From: Cronobacter malonaticus LMG 23826 | GTDB taxonomy: Bacteria > Pseudomonadota > Gammaproteobacteria > Enterobacterales > Enterobacteriaceae | NCBI RefSeq assembly: GCF_001277215.2 | Contig: NZ_CP013940.1 | Span: forward strand, 2,604,001-2,668,000 | Direction of reading: 5' to 3' | DNA length: 64,000 nt | In this document: positions 24,237 through 35,598 of the stretch, piece after piece | Numbering within the stretch: the first letter of the stretch is position 1 | How the letters are laid out: each line of letters begins with the position of its first letter | Program-made: the position numbers and the translations under genes | Notes under the pieces: generated by a model | Seen by the model: only the letters and a program-made list of their open reading frames with translations | Told to the model about the DNA's origin: nothing | Databases searched by the model: none

Positions 24237-26003
24237 ATGAATAAAACCCGTCAACAAGAACTGACCCGCTGGCTTAAACAGCAAAGCGTTATCTCCCGCC
24301 GCTGGCTCAGCCTGTCGCGCCTTCTGGGCGTGGTGAGCGGTTTGCTTATCGTCGCGCAGGCGTGGCTGCTGGCCGATCTCCTTAACGATTTGATAATCAA
24401 AGGCATCCCGCGTGAGGCGCTGCTGCTGCCGTTTGTATTGTTGATTCTGGTCTTCGTGTTGCGGGCTTGGGTGGTGTGGCTGCGCGAAAAAGTCGGGTTT
24501 CACGCCGGGCAACATATCCGCGCCCGTATTCGTCAGCAGGTGATGAACCGCCTGCAGGAGGCCGGGCCGGCCTGGATTCAAGGGAAACCCGCCGGTAGCT
24601 GGGCGACGCTTATCCTTGAGCAGATTGACGATATGCACGATTTCTACGCCCGCTACCTGCCGCAAATGGCGCTGGCGGCGAGCGTGCCGCTGCTGATTGT
24701 GCTCGCTATTTTCCCTTATAACTGGGTGGCAGCGCTGATCCTGCTTGGCACCGCGCCGCTAATTCCGCTGTTTATGGCGATGGTCGGCATGGGCGCTGCC
24801 GACGCTAATCGCCGTAACTTCCAGGCGCTGGCGCGTCTTAGCGGCAACTTCCTTGACCGCCTGCGCGGTATGGAGACCCTGCGTCTTTTCAACCGCGGCG
24901 CAGCGGAAACGCACAATATTCAGGCCGCCTCGCAGGATTTTCGCCAGCGAACGATGGAAGTATTGCGCCTCGCGTTCCTCTCCTCCGGCGTGCTGGAGTT
25001 TTTCACCTCGCTTTCCATTGCGCTGGTGGCGGTCTATTTCGGCTTCTCTTATCTGGGTGAGCTGAATTTCGGCCATTACGGCACCGGCGTGACGTTGTTC
25101 GCCGGTTTCCTGGCGCTGATTCTGGCACCGGAATTTTTCCAGCCGCTACGCGATCTCGGCACCTTTTACCATGCCAAAGCGCAGGCTGTCGGTGCGGCGG
25201 ATAGCCTGAAAACATTCCTTGAAGCCCCGATTCAGCATGCCGAGAAAGGCACGCTGGAACTTCCTGGCTGCGAGCCGATTTCGCTTGAGGCGCAGGGCCT
25301 GACCGTTCTTTCTCCGCAAGGGAAACGTCTCGCCGGACCGCTGAATTTCACGCTGCCTGCGGGCAAACGCGTGGCGGTGGTGGGGCAAAGCGGCGCGGGA
25401 AAAAGCTCGCTTTTAAACCTGCTGGCCGGTTTTTTGCCGTATGAAGGCTCGCTGCGCGTTAACGGTGTTGAACTGCGCGAGCTGGAGCCTGAGAACTGGC
25501 GGCGTCAGTTAAGCTGGGTGGGGCAAAACCCGCAGCTGCCTGCGGGGACGCTTAAGGATAACGTCTTACTGACCGATCCCGAGGCGAGCGACGCGCAGCT
25601 TCAGGCGGCGCTGGATAAAGCCTGGGTGAGCGAATTCTTACCGCTGCTGGCGCAGGGCGTTGACACGCCGATTGGCGATCAGTCCTCCGGCCTCTCTGTA
25701 GGCCAGGCGCAGCGCGTGGCGGTTGCCCGCGCGCTGTTAACGCCGTGCCGTTTGTTGCTGCTGGATGAGCCTTCCGCAAGCCTTGATGCCGGTAGCGAGC
25801 GCCGCGTAATGCAGGCGCTGGAGGCCGCGTCGCTGGCGCAGACCACATTGATGGTCACGCACCAGATTGATGACATCGCCGCCTGGGATGAAGTCTGGGT
25901 GATGCGCGACGGGCGTATCGTGGAGCGCGGCGACGTCGCCGCGCTTAGCGAGGCCGACGGTTATTTCGCGGCGCTGCTGGCGCACCGTCAGGAGGAGATT
26001 TAA
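24237..26003 (+). CDS. cydD: Glutathione/cysteine ABC exporter subunit CydD
   Basis: CydD is one half of the heterodimeric CydDC exporter, which in E. coli has been described as a cysteine/glutathione exporter and is needed for cytochrome bd assembly. The 588-residue protein has a six-segment membrane domain up to about residue 330 and an ATPase domain. Walker A is GQSGAGKSS at residues 383-391, the signature is LSVGQAQRVAVARAL, and Walker B is LLLLDEPSASLD. The ATG at 24237 (MNKTRQQELTRWLKQ) matches the family; the 19-residue upstream extension does not. It is directly followed by cydC (TAA then ATG, no gap). A small hairpin (CTCGCC/GGCGAG, 24191-24206) lies in the leader. Confidence 0.96.
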   Translation: MNKTRQQELTRWLKQQSVISRRWLSLSRLLGVVSGLLIVAQAWLLADLLNDLIIKGIPREALLLPFVLLILVFVLRAWVVWLREKVGFHAGQHIRARIRQQVMNRLQEAGPAWIQGKPAGSWATLILEQIDDMHDFYARYLPQMALAASVPLLIVLAIFPYNWVAALILLGTAPLIPLFMAMVGMGAADANRRNFQALARLSGNFLDRLRGMETLRLFNRGAAETHNIQAASQDFRQRTMEVLRLAFLSSGVLEFFTSLSIALVAVYFGFSYLGELNFGHYGTGVTLFAGFLALILAPEFFQPLRDLGTFYHAKAQAVGAADSLKTFLEAPIQHAEKGTLELPGCEPISLEAQGLTVLSPQGKRLAGPLNFTLPAGKRVAVVGQSGAGKSSLLNLLAGFLPYEGSLRVNGVELRELEPENWRRQLSWVGQNPQLPAGTLKDNVLLTDPEASDAQLQAALDKAWVSEFLPLLAQGVDTPIGDQSSGLSVGQAQRVAVARALLTPCRLLLLDEPSASLDAGSERRVMQALEAASLAQTTLMVTHQIDDIAAWDEVWVMRDGRIVERGDVAALSEADGYFAALLAHRQEEI

Positions 26004-27737
26004 ATGCGCGCGTTACTTCCCTATCTGGCGCTCTACAAACGCCACAAATGGCTGCTGTCGCTCGGCGTCGTGCTGGCTATCGTGACGCTGCTCGCCAGCA
26101 TCGGCCTGCTGACGCTCTCCGGCTGGTTCCTCTCCGCCTCTGCGGTCGTTGGCATGGCTGGCCTGTACAGCTTTAACTATATGCTGCCAGCGGCTGGCGT
26201 GCGCGGTGCCGCGATTATCCGTACCGCCGGGCGTTACTTTGAGCGTCTGGTGAGCCATGAAGGCACGTTCCGCGTGCTGGAGCACTTACGCGTTTATACC
26301 TTCAGCCGCCTGCTGCCGCTTTCTCCCTCCGGGCTGGCGCGCTTTCGTCAGGGCGAATTGCTTAACCGCCTTGTGGCGGATGTCGATACGCTGGATCACC
26401 TCTATCTGCGCGTGATTTCACCGCTTATCGGCGCGCTTGCGGTTATCGCGGTGGTGACGCTTGGCTTAAGCCTGCTGGATGTCACGCTGGCGCTGACGCT
26501 TGGCGGGATCATGCTGGCGACTCTGCTGCTGCTCCCTCCCCTCTTCTATCGCGCCGGTCTTCCGGTCGGCGAAGCGCTGACAATGCTTCGCGCCAGCTAT
26601 CGTCAGCAACTGACCAGCTGGTTGCAGGGCCAGGCGGAACTGTCGATTTTCGGCGCAGCCGGGCGTTATCGCGAACAGCTTGATACGACCGAACAAATCT
26701 GGCATGAGGCGCAGCGCCGCCAGGCCGGGCTGACAGCGCTTTCGCAGGCGATGATGACGCTGATTAGCGGCATGACGGTGGTGCTGGTCCTCTGGATGGC
26801 CGCAGGCGGCGTTGGCGGCAACAGCGCGCCGGGTTCGCTCATCGCGCTGTTTGTCTTCTGCGCGCTGGCTGCCTTTGAAGCGCTCGCGCCGGTCGGCGGT
26901 GCGTTCCAGCATCTTGGACAGGTTATCGCCTCCGCGCGTCGCGTGAGTGAAGTCATTGACCAGCCTTCGGATATCACTTTTGCTGAGCAGGGCAATGATG
27001 CGCCGCGCGAGGCTTCGCTGTCGCTGCGTAACGTGAGCTTCAGTTACCCGGGCCAGCCGCAGCCTGCGCTGCACGATATTACGCTTGACGTAATACCAGG
27101 CGAGCATATCGCTATCCTCGGGCGCACCGGCTGTGGTAAATCGACGCTGTTGCAGCTTATCACCCGCGCCTGGGACCCGACTTCCGGCGACGTGATGCTT
27201 GATGGCGTCTCTCTCACTCGTTATCGCGAAGACGCGCTGCGCGCCACCATGAGCGTCGTGTCGCAGCGCGTGCATCTCTTCAGCGCCACGCTTCGCGACA
27301 ACCTCCTCCTCGCCGCGCCGCAGGCCGATGACGCCGCGCTCGGTGCAGTACTCGCCCGCGTGGGGCTTGAAAAACTGCTGGACGATGAAGGGCTTAACGC
27401 CTGGCTTGGCGAAGGCGGACGCCAGCTCTCCGGCGGCGAGCTGCGCCGTCTCGGCATCGCCCGCGCGCTGCTGCACGACGCGCCGATGCTTTTACTGGAT
27501 GAGCCGACGGAAGGACTTGATGCCGAAACCGAGCGTCAGATACTCGCTCTGGTAAAAGAAGTCGCCGCGCAGAAAACGCTGCTGATGGTAACCCATCGTC
27601 TGCAAGGGCTGACGGCGTTCGATCGCATCATTGTCATGGACAACGGGCAGATTACTGAGCAAGGTAGTCACAAGGAATTACTGGCGCAGCAGGGACGTTA
27701 TTATCAGTTTCGCGCGCGTTCAGTACACTATCATTGA
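26004..27737 (+). CDS. cydC: Glutathione/cysteine ABC exporter subunit CydC
   Basis: CydC is the second half-transporter of the CydDC complex. The 577-residue protein has six membrane segments in its first 310 residues. The ATPase domain has Walker A GRTGCGKS at 373-380, signature LSGGELRRLGIARAL and Walker B MLLLDEPTEGLD. The ATG follows the cydD stop with no spacer and uses the GGAGGAG inside the end of cydD as ribosome site, so translation of the two is coupled. The signature motifs of both partners are intact. Confidence 0.96.
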   Translation: MRALLPYLALYKRHKWLLSLGVVLAIVTLLASIGLLTLSGWFLSASAVVGMAGLYSFNYMLPAAGVRGAAIIRTAGRYFERLVSHEGTFRVLEHLRVYTFSRLLPLSPSGLARFRQGELLNRLVADVDTLDHLYLRVISPLIGALAVIAVVTLGLSLLDVTLALTLGGIMLATLLLLPPLFYRAGLPVGEALTMLRASYRQQLTSWLQGQAELSIFGAAGRYREQLDTTEQIWHEAQRRQAGLTALSQAMMTLISGMTVVLVLWMAAGGVGGNSAPGSLIALFVFCALAAFEALAPVGGAFQHLGQVIASARRVSEVIDQPSDITFAEQGNDAPREASLSLRNVSFSYPGQPQPALHDITLDVIPGEHIAILGRTGCGKSTLLQLITRAWDPTSGDVMLDGVSLTRYREDALRATMSVVSQRVHLFSATLRDNLLLAAPQADDAALGAVLARVGLEKLLDDEGLNAWLGEGGRQLSGGELRRLGIARALLHDAPMLLLDEPTEGLDAETERQILALVKEVAAQKTLLMVTHRLQGLTAFDRIIVMDNGQITEQGSHKELLAQQGRYYQFRARSVHYH

Positions 27738-27774
27738 TTGATATTTGACACTGTTGTCAGGGAGCGCCGTTGTG

Positions 27775-28479
27775 ATGCGTCTGGTGCAGCTTTCTCGTCA
27801 TTCGATTGCTTTTCCCTCGCCTGAAGGGGCGTTACGTGAACCTAACGGCTTACTGGCATTAGGCGGGGATCTCAGCCCCGCTCGCCTGATGATGGCTTAC
27901 CAGCAGGGCATTTTCCCGTGGTTTTCACCAGGTGATCCGATTTTATGGTGGTCCCCGGATCCGCGCGCGGTGATCTGGCCTGAGCGACTACACATCAGCC
28001 GCAGCATGAAGCGCTTTCACCGCCGCTCGCCCTATCGCGTAACGCTGAATCACGCATTTAACGCCGTGATCCAGGGCTGCGCCAGCGACCGTGACGACGG
28101 CACGTGGATAACTAACGATGTGGTGATTGCCTGGCAGCGCCTGCATGAACTTGGGCATGCGCACTCTGTTGAAGTCTGGCTGGACGATACGCTCGTGGGC
28201 GGCATGTATGGCGTGGCGCAGGGCGCGCTTTTTTGCGGCGAATCGATGTTCAGCCGCCGTGAGAACGCCTCGAAAACCGCGCTGGTGGTGTTTTGCGACT
28301 ACTTTGTTGCGCAGGGTGGCCGGCTGATTGATTGTCAGGTGCTTAACCCGCACACTGCGTCGCTGGGCGCGGTCGAGATCCCGCGCCGTGATTATTTACA
28401 ACGCCTGGCGGAGCTTCGCCCGTTGCCGCTCGAAAAACGCTGCTGGGTGCCGCAAACTCTTTTTACGCCCGCAGGATAG
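27775..28479 (+). CDS. aat: Leucyl/phenylalanyl-tRNA--protein transferase
   Basis: Aat adds Leu or Phe from aminoacyl-tRNA to the N-terminus of proteins starting with Lys or Arg, creating N-degrons that ClpS delivers to ClpAP. The 234-residue protein has the conserved N-terminal [21 protein letters not shown] block, YQQGIFPW and the [12 protein letters not shown] core motif of the GNAT-like fold. The ATG at 27775 is the family start, with GGGAGCG upstream. The neighbourhood also contains clpS and clpA, the downstream part of the same pathway. Confidence 0.97.
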   Translation: MRLVQLSRHSIAFPSPEGALREPNGLLALGGDLSPARLMMAYQQGIFPWFSPGDPILWWSPDPRAVIWPERLHISRSMKRFHRRSPYRVTLNHAFNAVIQGCASDRDDGTWITNDVVIAWQRLHELGHAHSVEVWLDDTLVGGMYGVAQGALFCGESMFSRRENASKTALVVFCDYFVAQGGRLIDCQVLNPHTASLGAVEIPRRDYLQRLAELRPLPLEKRCWVPQTLFTPAG

Positions 28480-28973
<494 letters not shown>

Positions 28974-29031
28974 GTTTGTACAGGCTTCTTAAGCGAAGCC
29001 AGGCCGCGCCGCCGTGTGCCGCGCCAGCCTG

Positions 29032-29063
29032 AAAAAAAGCGCCCTTTCGAGGCGCTTTTTTTA
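29032..29063 (+). terminator. infA terminator
   Basis: AAAAAAAGCGCC and GGCGCTTTTTTT pair around CTTTCGA with T-runs on both strands. It is a strong, potentially bidirectional intrinsic terminator 58 bases after infA. Confidence 0.9.
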
Positions 29064-29086
29064 TGAGTGTTTTTCCTGAACAGACG

Positions 29087-29119
29087 ATAAAAAAACGCCG
29101 GATATCGCTATCCGGCGTT
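29087..29119 (-). terminator. clpA terminator
   Basis: On the minus strand ACGCCGGATA and TATCCGGCGT form a 10-bp perfect stem with a four-base loop, followed by TTTTTTTAT. Confidence 0.9.
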
Positions 29120-29139
29120 GTGTTTTATACGCGTATCGC

Positions 29140-31413
29140 TTAGTGCGCGGCTTCAGGCTTATGCTTCTGCGCGCTCTGGAAGCTGTACGTCAGCTTATCG
29201 CCTTCTTTATCCAGCGCGACGGAGACCTGGCCACCATCCACCAGCGAACCAAAGAGCAGCTCGTTGGCCAGCGGTTTTTTCAGGTTGTCCTGAATCACGC
29301 GGGTCATCGGGCGTGCGCCCATCGCACGGTCGTAGCCTTTCTCCGCCAGCCAGTCACGCGCTTCCTGGCTAACTTCCAGGGAGACACCTTTCTGGTCAAG
29401 CTGCGCCTGCAGTTCGACGATGAACTTGTCGACAACCTGATGAATCACCTCGGTAGAGAGATGGTTGAACCAGATAATGTTGTCGAGACGGTTGCGGAAT
29501 TCCGGCGTAAAGATCTTTTTGATCTCTTCCATCGCGTCAGTGCTGTTGTCCTGACGGATAAGCCCAATCGATTTACGCTCGGTTTCACGCACGCCGGCAT
29601 TGGTAGTCATCACCAGAATCACGTTGCGGAAATCTGCTTTACGCCCGTTGTTATCGGTCAGCGTACCGTTATCCATCACCTGCAGCAGCAGGTTGAAGAC
29701 ATCCGGGTGCGCTTTTTCGATTTCATCAAGCAGCAGTACCGCATGCGGATGTTTAATGACCGCGTCGGTCAGCAGACCGCCCTGATCGAACCCAACATAC
29801 CCTGGAGGCGCGCCAATCAGGCGGCTCACAGTGTGACGTTCCATATACTCGGACATATCGAAGCGCAGCAGTTCAATGCCCAGCGCTTTGGACAACTGCA
29901 CCGTCACCTCGGTTTTCCCGACGCCGGTCGGGCCTGCGAAGAGGAAAGAGCCCACCGGTTTACGGTCATGCCCCAGCCCCGCGCGGCTCATTTTGATGGC
30001 TTCGGTTAAGGCCTCAATGGCTTTATCCTGACCAAACACCAGCATTTTCAGGCGATCGCCCAGATTTTTCAGCGTATCGCGATCGCTTTGCGACACACTT
30101 TTCTCCGGGATACGCGCGATGCGGGCCACCACGGTTTCGATATCCGCCACATTGACGGTTTTCTTACGCTTGCTGACCGGCATCAGACGCGCACGCGCGC
30201 CCGCTTCGTCGATAACGTCGATGGCTTTGTCCGGCAGATGGCGATCATTAATGTATTTAACCGCCAGCTCCACCGCCGCGCGTACCGCTTTCGCAGTGTA
30301 ACGGACGTCGTGGTGCGCTTCATATTTCGGCTTCAGGCCGTTAATGATCTGTACGGTTTCCTCAACGCTCGGCTCGGTGATATCGATTTTCTGGAAACGA
30401 CGCGCCAGCGCGCGGTCTTTTTCGAAAATATTGCTGAACTCCTGATAAGTCGTGGAGCCCATCACCCGGATTTTGCCGCTGGAGAGCAGCGGTTTAATCA
30501 GGTTAGCCGCATCGACCTGGCCGCCGGAGGCCGCGCCCGCGCCGATGATCGTATGGATTTCATCGATAAACAGGATGCTGTTGTTATCCTGCTCAAGCTG
30601 TTTAAGCAGCGCCTTGAAGCGTTTTTCAAAATCGCCGCGGTATTTAGTACCCGCCAGCAGCGAGCCGATATCCAGCGCGTAGATAGTGCAGTCGGCCATC
30701 ACTTCCGGCACGTCGCCCTGTACGATACGCCAGGCGAGCCCTTCAGCGATCGCGGTTTTTCCGACGCCCGATTCACCCACCAGCAGCGGGTTGTTTTTCC
30801 GGCGACGGCAGAGCACCTGAATCGCGCGCTCCAGCTCTTTGTCACGGCCAATCAGCGGATCGATGCCGCCAACGCGGGCAAGCTGATTGAGATTGGTGGT
30901 GAAGTTTTCCATACGCTCCTCCCCGCCTGCCTGCTCTTCGTTGACCGGATTGTCATTGCCCGGCGCCTGGCCTGGCTCGTCTTTACGGGTACCATGGGAG
31001 ATGAAATTCACCACATCGAGGCGACTGACTTCATGTTTACGCAACAGATAAGCCGCCTGAGACTCCTGTTCGCTGAAGATAGCCACTAAGACATTGGCGC
31101 CAGTCACTTCGCTACGGCCGGAGGACTGGACGTGGAACACGGCGCGCTGCAACACGCGCTGGAAGCTGAGCGTCGGCTGAGTGTCGCGCTCCTCTTCGCT
31201 CGCGGGCAGTACGGGTGTGGTTTGTTCAATGAAGGCTTCGAGTTCCTGACGCAGCGCCACCAGATCCACGGAGCAGGCTTCAAGCGCCTCCCGTGCCGAT
31301 GGGTTACTGAGCAGAGCCAGTAACAGATGCTCGACGGTCATAAACTCATGTCGGTGCTCGCGCGCTCTGGCGAAAGCCATGTTTAAACTGAGTTCCAGTT
31401 CCTGGTTGAGCAT
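29140..31413 (-). CDS. clpA: ATP-dependent Clp protease ATPase subunit ClpA
   Basis: ClpA is the hexameric AAA+ unfoldase that feeds proteins to ClpP and works with the adaptor ClpS on N-end-rule substrates. The 757-residue protein has the Clp_N double repeat in residues 1-140 and a first AAA+ module with GESGVGKT near 213. A second module has GPTGVGKT near 494. The IGL loop (SIGLIRQDN, about residue 615) docks on ClpP. The start at 31413 (MLNQELEL) is chosen over 31428 by family comparison and has GAGGGGG upstream. It lies 28 bases downstream of clpS, forming the clpS-clpA operon. Confidence 0.98.
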   Translation of the reverse strand: MLNQELELSLNMAFARAREHRHEFMTVEHLLLALLSNPSAREALEACSVDLVALRQELEAFIEQTTPVLPASEEERDTQPTLSFQRVLQRAVFHVQSSGRSEVTGANVLVAIFSEQESQAAYLLRKHEVSRLDVVNFISHGTRKDEPGQAPGNDNPVNEEQAGGEERMENFTTNLNQLARVGGIDPLIGRDKELERAIQVLCRRRKNNPLLVGESGVGKTAIAEGLAWRIVQGDVPEVMADCTIYALDIGSLLAGTKYRGDFEKRFKALLKQLEQDNNSILFIDEIHTIIGAGAASGGQVDAANLIKPLLSSGKIRVMGSTTYQEFSNIFEKDRALARRFQKIDITEPSVEETVQIINGLKPKYEAHHDVRYTAKAVRAAVELAVKYINDRHLPDKAIDVIDEAGARARLMPVSKRKKTVNVADIETVVARIARIPEKSVSQSDRDTLKNLGDRLKMLVFGQDKAIEALTEAIKMSRAGLGHDRKPVGSFLFAGPTGVGKTEVTVQLSKALGIELLRFDMSEYMERHTVSRLIGAPPGYVGFDQGGLLTDAVIKHPHAVLLLDEIEKAHPDVFNLLLQVMDNGTLTDNNGRKADFRNVILVMTTNAGVRETERKSIGLIRQDNSTDAMEEIKKIFTPEFRNRLDNIIWFNHLSTEVIHQVVDKFIVELQAQLDQKGVSLEVSQEARDWLAEKGYDRAMGARPMTRVIQDNLKKPLANELLFGSLVDGGQVSVALDKEGDKLTYSFQSAQKHKPEAAH

Positions 31414-31441
31414 AGGGCACCCCCTCAATAGTTTGCCTTAA

Positions 31442-31762
31442 TCAGGCTTTTTCCAGCGTACACAACAACGGATGGTCGTTCTCCCTCGCATATTTGTTCA
31501 CCAGCGCCACTTTGGTTTCCGCCACTTCCGCGGTGAAAACGCCACAGATGGCTTTCCCCTGATAGTGAACCGTGAGCATCAGTTGCGTTGCACGTTCTAC
31601 ATCATAAGAAAAGAACTTTTGTAGCACGTCAATAACAAATTCCATCGGCGTGTAATCGTCGTTCATTAATATAACTTTATACATAGATGGCGGCTTTAGC
31701 GCTTCGCGCAGGTCATCTTCCGCCAAATGGTCAAAATCCAGCCAACTTTTGTCTTTACTCAT
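31442..31762 (-). CDS. clpS: ATP-dependent Clp protease adaptor ClpS
   Basis: ClpS binds N-terminal Leu, Phe, Trp or Tyr of substrates and hands them to ClpA. The 106-residue protein has the flexible N-terminal tail and the core [15 protein letters not shown] block. The acidic Asn-Asp-Asp and the following His in LTVHYQGKA form the N-degron pocket known in E. coli. It is the first gene of clpS-clpA and is divergent from cspD. Confidence 0.97.
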   Translation of the reverse strand: MSKDKSWLDFDHLAEDDLREALKPPSMYKVILMNDDYTPMEFVIDVLQKFFSYDVERATQLMLTVHYQGKAICGVFTAEVAETKVALVNKYARENDHPLLCTLEKA

Positions 31763-32087
31763 TGCCAGTCGTCATCATGGTTAAACAGTACAGCCAGCGT
31801 GTTTTCCGGCGCTCTGGTTGAGTGTAATACGCATCCTGAATCTACCCTAATGTTCAGCACGCAACCAGCTATCGCTGGTATTCGCGAGGTCTGTCACATT
31901 AATGAAAATAGCGTTAACTGCTTCAAAATTTTGACTCAATCCCACCTGCCAGACCCTGCTGAACGCTTGACGAAGAGTGCGATTTCTCTAAATTGTACAA
32001 GCGTGAGTTGGCGAGGTTTTGAACAGCCCCCCTCACCCACCGGTTCAATCCATCTTACTCAATAAGACTTATGAAGGATGTCGAAGC
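31763..32087. promoter_or_regulatory. Divergent clpS-cspD control region
   Basis: 325 bases without a gene. Towards cspD, TTGACG (31967-31972) and TAAATT (31989-31994) are spaced by 16 bases and look like a sigma-70 promoter, about 95 bases before the cspD ATG. The clpS promoter must lie in the first half but was not resolved by eye. Confidence 0.45.
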
Positions 32088-32318
32088 ATGGAGACGGGTA
32101 CTGTTAAATGGTTCAATAACGCCAAAGGGTTTGGGTTCATTTGCCCTGAAGGCGGCGGCGAAGATATCTTTGCGCACTACTCTACAATCCAGATGGACGG
32201 CTACAGAACGCTGAAAGCCGGACAAGTCGTGAGGTTCGATGTGCATCAGGGGCCTAAGGGCAACCATGCCAGCGTCATTGTTCCTCTTGAAGCAGAAGCC
32301 ACATCCGCAGTTGCGTAA
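32088..32318 (+). CDS. cspD: Cold-shock-like protein CspD
   Basis: CspD is a stationary-phase homologue of cold-shock proteins that binds single-stranded DNA and RNA and inhibits replication; it is not cold-induced. The 76-residue protein has RNP1 (KGFGFI, residues 13-18) and RNP2 (DIFAH, 26-30). The start at 32088 (METGTVKWF) is the family start, with GAAGGATG upstream; the longer reading from 32019 is not conserved. It differs from E. coli CspD by a few residues at the N- and C-termini. A strong terminator follows. It is convergent with macB. Confidence 0.96.
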   Translation: METGTVKWFNNAKGFGFICPEGGGEDIFAHYSTIQMDGYRTLKAGQVVRFDVHQGPKGNHASVIVPLEAEATSAVA

Positions 32319-32351
32319 CTCTTCTGTTTCATTGTGTACATCCTGCTCCTG

Positions 32352-32383
32352 AAATGCCAGTCCCGTGGACTGGCATTTTTATT
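32352..32383 (+). terminator. cspD terminator
   Basis: AAATGCCAGTCC and GGACTGGCATTT form a perfect 12-bp stem with a three-base loop, followed by TTATTTATT. It abuts the end of the convergent gene macB and may serve both. Confidence 0.9.
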
Positions 32384-34326
32384 TATTCACGGGCAAGCGC
32401 ATCCACAGGATTGAGTCTGGCCGCGTTGCGGGCGGGCAGCCAGCCAAACAACACCCCCGTCGCGCTGGAGCACAAAAAGGCCGTCAGCAGCGCCACGGGC
32501 GAAAAGCCGATCTCCCAGCCGGGTAAAATCAGCTGTAGTGCAAGCGCGATCAGCAGTGAAAGCCCGATGCCGAGCGCGCCCCCCACCAGGCAAACCAGCA
32601 CCGCCTCAATCAAAAACTGCTGTAACACATCGCTTTTGCGCGCGCCGACCGCCATACGAATGCCGATTTCCCGGGTGCGCTCGGTCACCGACACCAGCAT
32701 GATATTCATCACCCCGATGCCCCCCACCACCAGCGAAATCACCGCCACCAGCGTCAGAAACAGTTGAAGAGTACGTGTGGTCTTTTCAGCGGTTTTCAAC
32801 ACGCTGTCCATATTCCAGGTGAAAAAATCTTTTTTTCCGTGGCGCAGCGTCAGGAGACGCGTGAGCTGCTGCTCCGCCTCGCCGCTGTCGTAACCCTCTT
32901 TAACCCGCACGGTAATAGAGTTCAGCCACGACTGGCCCATGATCCGCCCCGACATCGTGCTGTAAGGCATCCAAACGCGCAGAATTTTACTACTGCCGAA
33001 CATCGACTGCTTCTCTCCCGCCACGCCGATGACGGTCGCGGGCATATTGCCGACCAGCACCACTTCACCCACCACGTTCGCCTTATTCGGGAAAAGCTGG
33101 CGGCGCGCGTTGCTGTCGATAACCACCACCTGCGCGCGGCCGCGCAGTTGCTCGTCGTTAAAAGTATTACCCTCGCTGAAGGTCATACCGTAGACGTTAA
33201 AATATTGCCCGCTCACGCCGTTAGCGCTGGCGGCGACATCCACATTGCCATAGCGCAGGCGCAGGTTCTGCGACACCGTCGGCGTGGCAGAACTCACCCA
33301 CGGCTGGCGCTGTATCGCCTGCAGGTCGTCATACTGCAACGCCTGCTGGTATTGCGGATCGTCATCGCCAAAATCTTTACCCGGATAGACATCAATCGTG
33401 TTCGTACCGATAGAGCGAATATCCTCCAGCACCATCTGCTTGGCGGCGTCACCGACCACCACAATAGAGACCACCGATGCGATACCGATAATTATCCCGA
33501 GCATCGTCAGCAGCGTGCGCATCTTGTTGGCGGCCATCGCAAGCCAGGCCATCGTCAGCGCCTCACGGAAACTGTTGATAAACTGCCCGAAAGCCGGGGC
33601 GTCCTGCGGTTGCGCTGGCAGCCCTCCAGCATCGCGTTTCCCGACCGGCGGCGGATTGCTGATTATCTCCCCGTCCCGAATTTCGATGATGCGTTCCGCC
33701 TGTGCGGCGACATCAGGATCGTGAGTCACGATAATCACCGTATGCCCGCGATCGCGAAGCTGTTTTAAGGTCGCGATCACCTCTTCGCCGGAGTGGCTGT
33801 CGAGCGCGCCGGTCGGTTCGTCGGCCAGGATCACCTGCCCGCCGTTCATTAGTGCGCGGGCGATACTCACGCGCTGCTGCTGCCCGCCGGAAAGCTGCGA
33901 GGGCTGATAATCGACACGCGCTTCAAGACCAAGCCGCGCCAGTAATTCACGCGCCCGCGCCTGACGCGCGGCACGCCCGGTGCCGGCATAAATGGCGGGA
34001 ACTTCGACATTCTGCGCGGCGGTCAGGTGTGAAAGCAGATGGTAGCGCTGAAAGATAAAACCGAAATGCTCACGCCGCAGGCGGGCAAGCGCGTCATCAC
34101 TGAGCGTCGCCACATCCACATCCGCGACCTTATAACTGCCGCTGCTGGGCTTATCGAGACAGCCGAGAATATTCATCAGCGTCGATTTACCGGAGCCGGA
34201 CGCGCCAACAATCGCCACCATTTCACCGGCATTAATTGTCAGCGTGACGCCTTTTAGCACTTCGACATCCGTTTCGCCCGACGGATAGCTACGACGAATA
34301 TCGCGCAGCTCAAGCAGCGCCGTCAT
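32383..34326 (-). CDS. macB: Macrolide/enterotoxin ABC exporter MacB
   Basis: MacB is the inner-membrane ATPase of the MacAB-TolC pump, which exports macrolides, enterotoxin II and lipopeptide-like substrates. The 647-residue protein has an N-terminal ATPase with Walker [10 protein letters not shown] near residue 41 and signature [16 protein letters not shown] membrane helix near residue 272, a large periplasmic domain and three C-terminal helices containing the FtsX-like region follow. Its ATG overlaps the macA stop by four bases (ATGA), so translation is coupled. Confidence 0.96.
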   Translation of the reverse strand: MTALLELRDIRRSYPSGETDVEVLKGVTLTINAGEMVAIVGASGSGKSTLMNILGCLDKPSSGSYKVADVDVATLSDDALARLRREHFGFIFQRYHLLSHLTAAQNVEVPAIYAGTGRAARQARARELLARLGLEARVDYQPSQLSGGQQQRVSIARALMNGGQVILADEPTGALDSHSGEEVIATLKQLRDRGHTVIIVTHDPDVAAQAERIIEIRDGEIISNPPPVGKRDAGGLPAQPQDAPAFGQFINSFREALTMAWLAMAANKMRTLLTMLGIIIGIASVVSIVVVGDAAKQMVLEDIRSIGTNTIDVYPGKDFGDDDPQYQQALQYDDLQAIQRQPWVSSATPTVSQNLRLRYGNVDVAASANGVSGQYFNVYGMTFSEGNTFNDEQLRGRAQVVVIDSNARRQLFPNKANVVGEVVLVGNMPATVIGVAGEKQSMFGSSKILRVWMPYSTMSGRIMGQSWLNSITVRVKEGYDSGEAEQQLTRLLTLRHGKKDFFTWNMDSVLKTAEKTTRTLQLFLTLVAVISLVVGGIGVMNIMLVSVTERTREIGIRMAVGARKSDVLQQFLIEAVLVCLVGGALGIGLSLLIALALQLILPGWEIGFSPVALLTAFLCSSATGVLFGWLPARNAARLNPVDALARE

Positions 34327-35438
34327 TGCTCATCGCCCCCGTTCGCGCGGCCAATTACCACTTCATCGCCCTCTTCGAGCCCCTTGACCACTTCTACCTG
34401 CGTGTCGTTACGCGCGCCAATAGTCACTTCGCGCTCGCGCGTTTCGCCGTTACGCAGCAGCGTGACGTTATAGCGGTTATCGCCAACCGGCTCGCCGAGC
34501 GCCGCCAGCGGAATGGTCAGCACATCGTCGACGCCGCCGAGCTGAATATGCACCTGCGCGGTCATATCGAGGCGCAGCACGCCCTGCGGGTTCGGCACCT
34601 CAAAACGCGCATAATAAAAAATGGCGTCGTTGATTTTCTCGGGGGTGGGAAGAATATCTTTCAGCCGCCCTTCGTAGCGGGTCAGCGGGTCGCCAAGCAC
34701 CGTAAACCAGGCTTTCAGCCCCGGCTTGAGATGAATCACGTCGGCTTCAGAGACCTGCGCTTTTACCAGCATCGTGCTGAGATCGGCAAGCGTCAGAATA
34801 TTAGGTGCCTGCTGCGCGGCAATGACCGTCTGGCCCTGCAGCGTGGTTATCTGCGTGACTTCACCGGCAATCGGCGCGGTGATTCGGGTATAATCGAGAT
34901 TCGTTTTGGCGGTGCTCAGCGAGGCCTGGTTGCGCTTGATTTGCGCGTCTATCGTGCCAAGCTGCGCCTCTTTAACGGCAAGCTCGGTAGCAGCCGTATC
35001 AAGATCCTGACGCGACACTGCCTGCGTGCGGGCAAGCTGCTGCTGGCGGGAGAGCGTAACGCGGGCGAGTTTCATCTCCGCCTCAGCCTGGCGGCGCTGG
35101 GCACGTAACTCCATCAGCGTCGCTTCCACTTCTTTGATCTGGTTTTCAGCCTGTTCAGGATCGATTACCCCGAGCAGCTGATCTTTTTTGACTTTATCGC
35201 CGATATTGACCGACAGCGTTTTGAGCTGGCCACTGACCTGCGCGCCGACATCGACTTTACGCAGCGCGTCGAGCTTGCCGGTCGCAAGCACGCTCTGTTG
35301 CAAATCTCCTTTACGCACCAGCATGGTCTGATAACGGGGCAGCGGCGCATTCAGCATCTTCCAGAGCCAGACTGCACCGATGACGATAACCAGAGCCAGC
35401 GCCACATAGCGCTTCTTGATTCTTCCCTTAAGCTTCAT
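34323..35438 (-). CDS. macA: Macrolide exporter membrane-fusion protein MacA
   Basis: MacA is the periplasmic adaptor linking MacB to TolC. The 371-residue protein has an N-terminal membrane anchor (residues 10-27), and a biotinyl-lipoyl-like half-motif at about 60-75. An alpha-helical hairpin rich in Gln and Ala follows (about 95-185), then the second lipoyl half, a beta-barrel and a membrane-proximal domain. It is the first gene of macAB and divergent from ybjX. In Salmonella macAB is repressed by PhoP, but no PhoP box was identified here. Confidence 0.95.
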   Translation of the reverse strand: MKLKGRIKKRYVALALVIVIGAVWLWKMLNAPLPRYQTMLVRKGDLQQSVLATGKLDALRKVDVGAQVSGQLKTLSVNIGDKVKKDQLLGVIDPEQAENQIKEVEATLMELRAQRRQAEAEMKLARVTLSRQQQLARTQAVSRQDLDTAATELAVKEAQLGTIDAQIKRNQASLSTAKTNLDYTRITAPIAGEVTQITTLQGQTVIAAQQAPNILTLADLSTMLVKAQVSEADVIHLKPGLKAWFTVLGDPLTRYEGRLKDILPTPEKINDAIFYYARFEVPNPQGVLRLDMTAQVHIQLGGVDDVLTIPLAALGEPVGDNRYNVTLLRNGETREREVTIGARNDTQVEVVKGLEEGDEVVIGRANGGDEQ

Positions 35439-35598
35439 ATCTTTCCTGAGGTTTCGGACGAGTAAACAGAGTTTGCTCTCCTATTCTAAACGCAATCTCA
35501 ACCAAACCCTATGCAGCCCGCAAATAAACTACAGCGTTGATATTGCGTTGAGTGATAGTTTGTTTCCATAACCCAAGACTTCACTACGAGACCGGGTT

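Noticed and set aside
28983..29000. Small hairpin after infA as a tRNA remnant
   Set aside because: GGCTTC/GAAGCC alone does not match any tRNA-Ser arm, and no T-loop GTTCGAATC was found in the interval.
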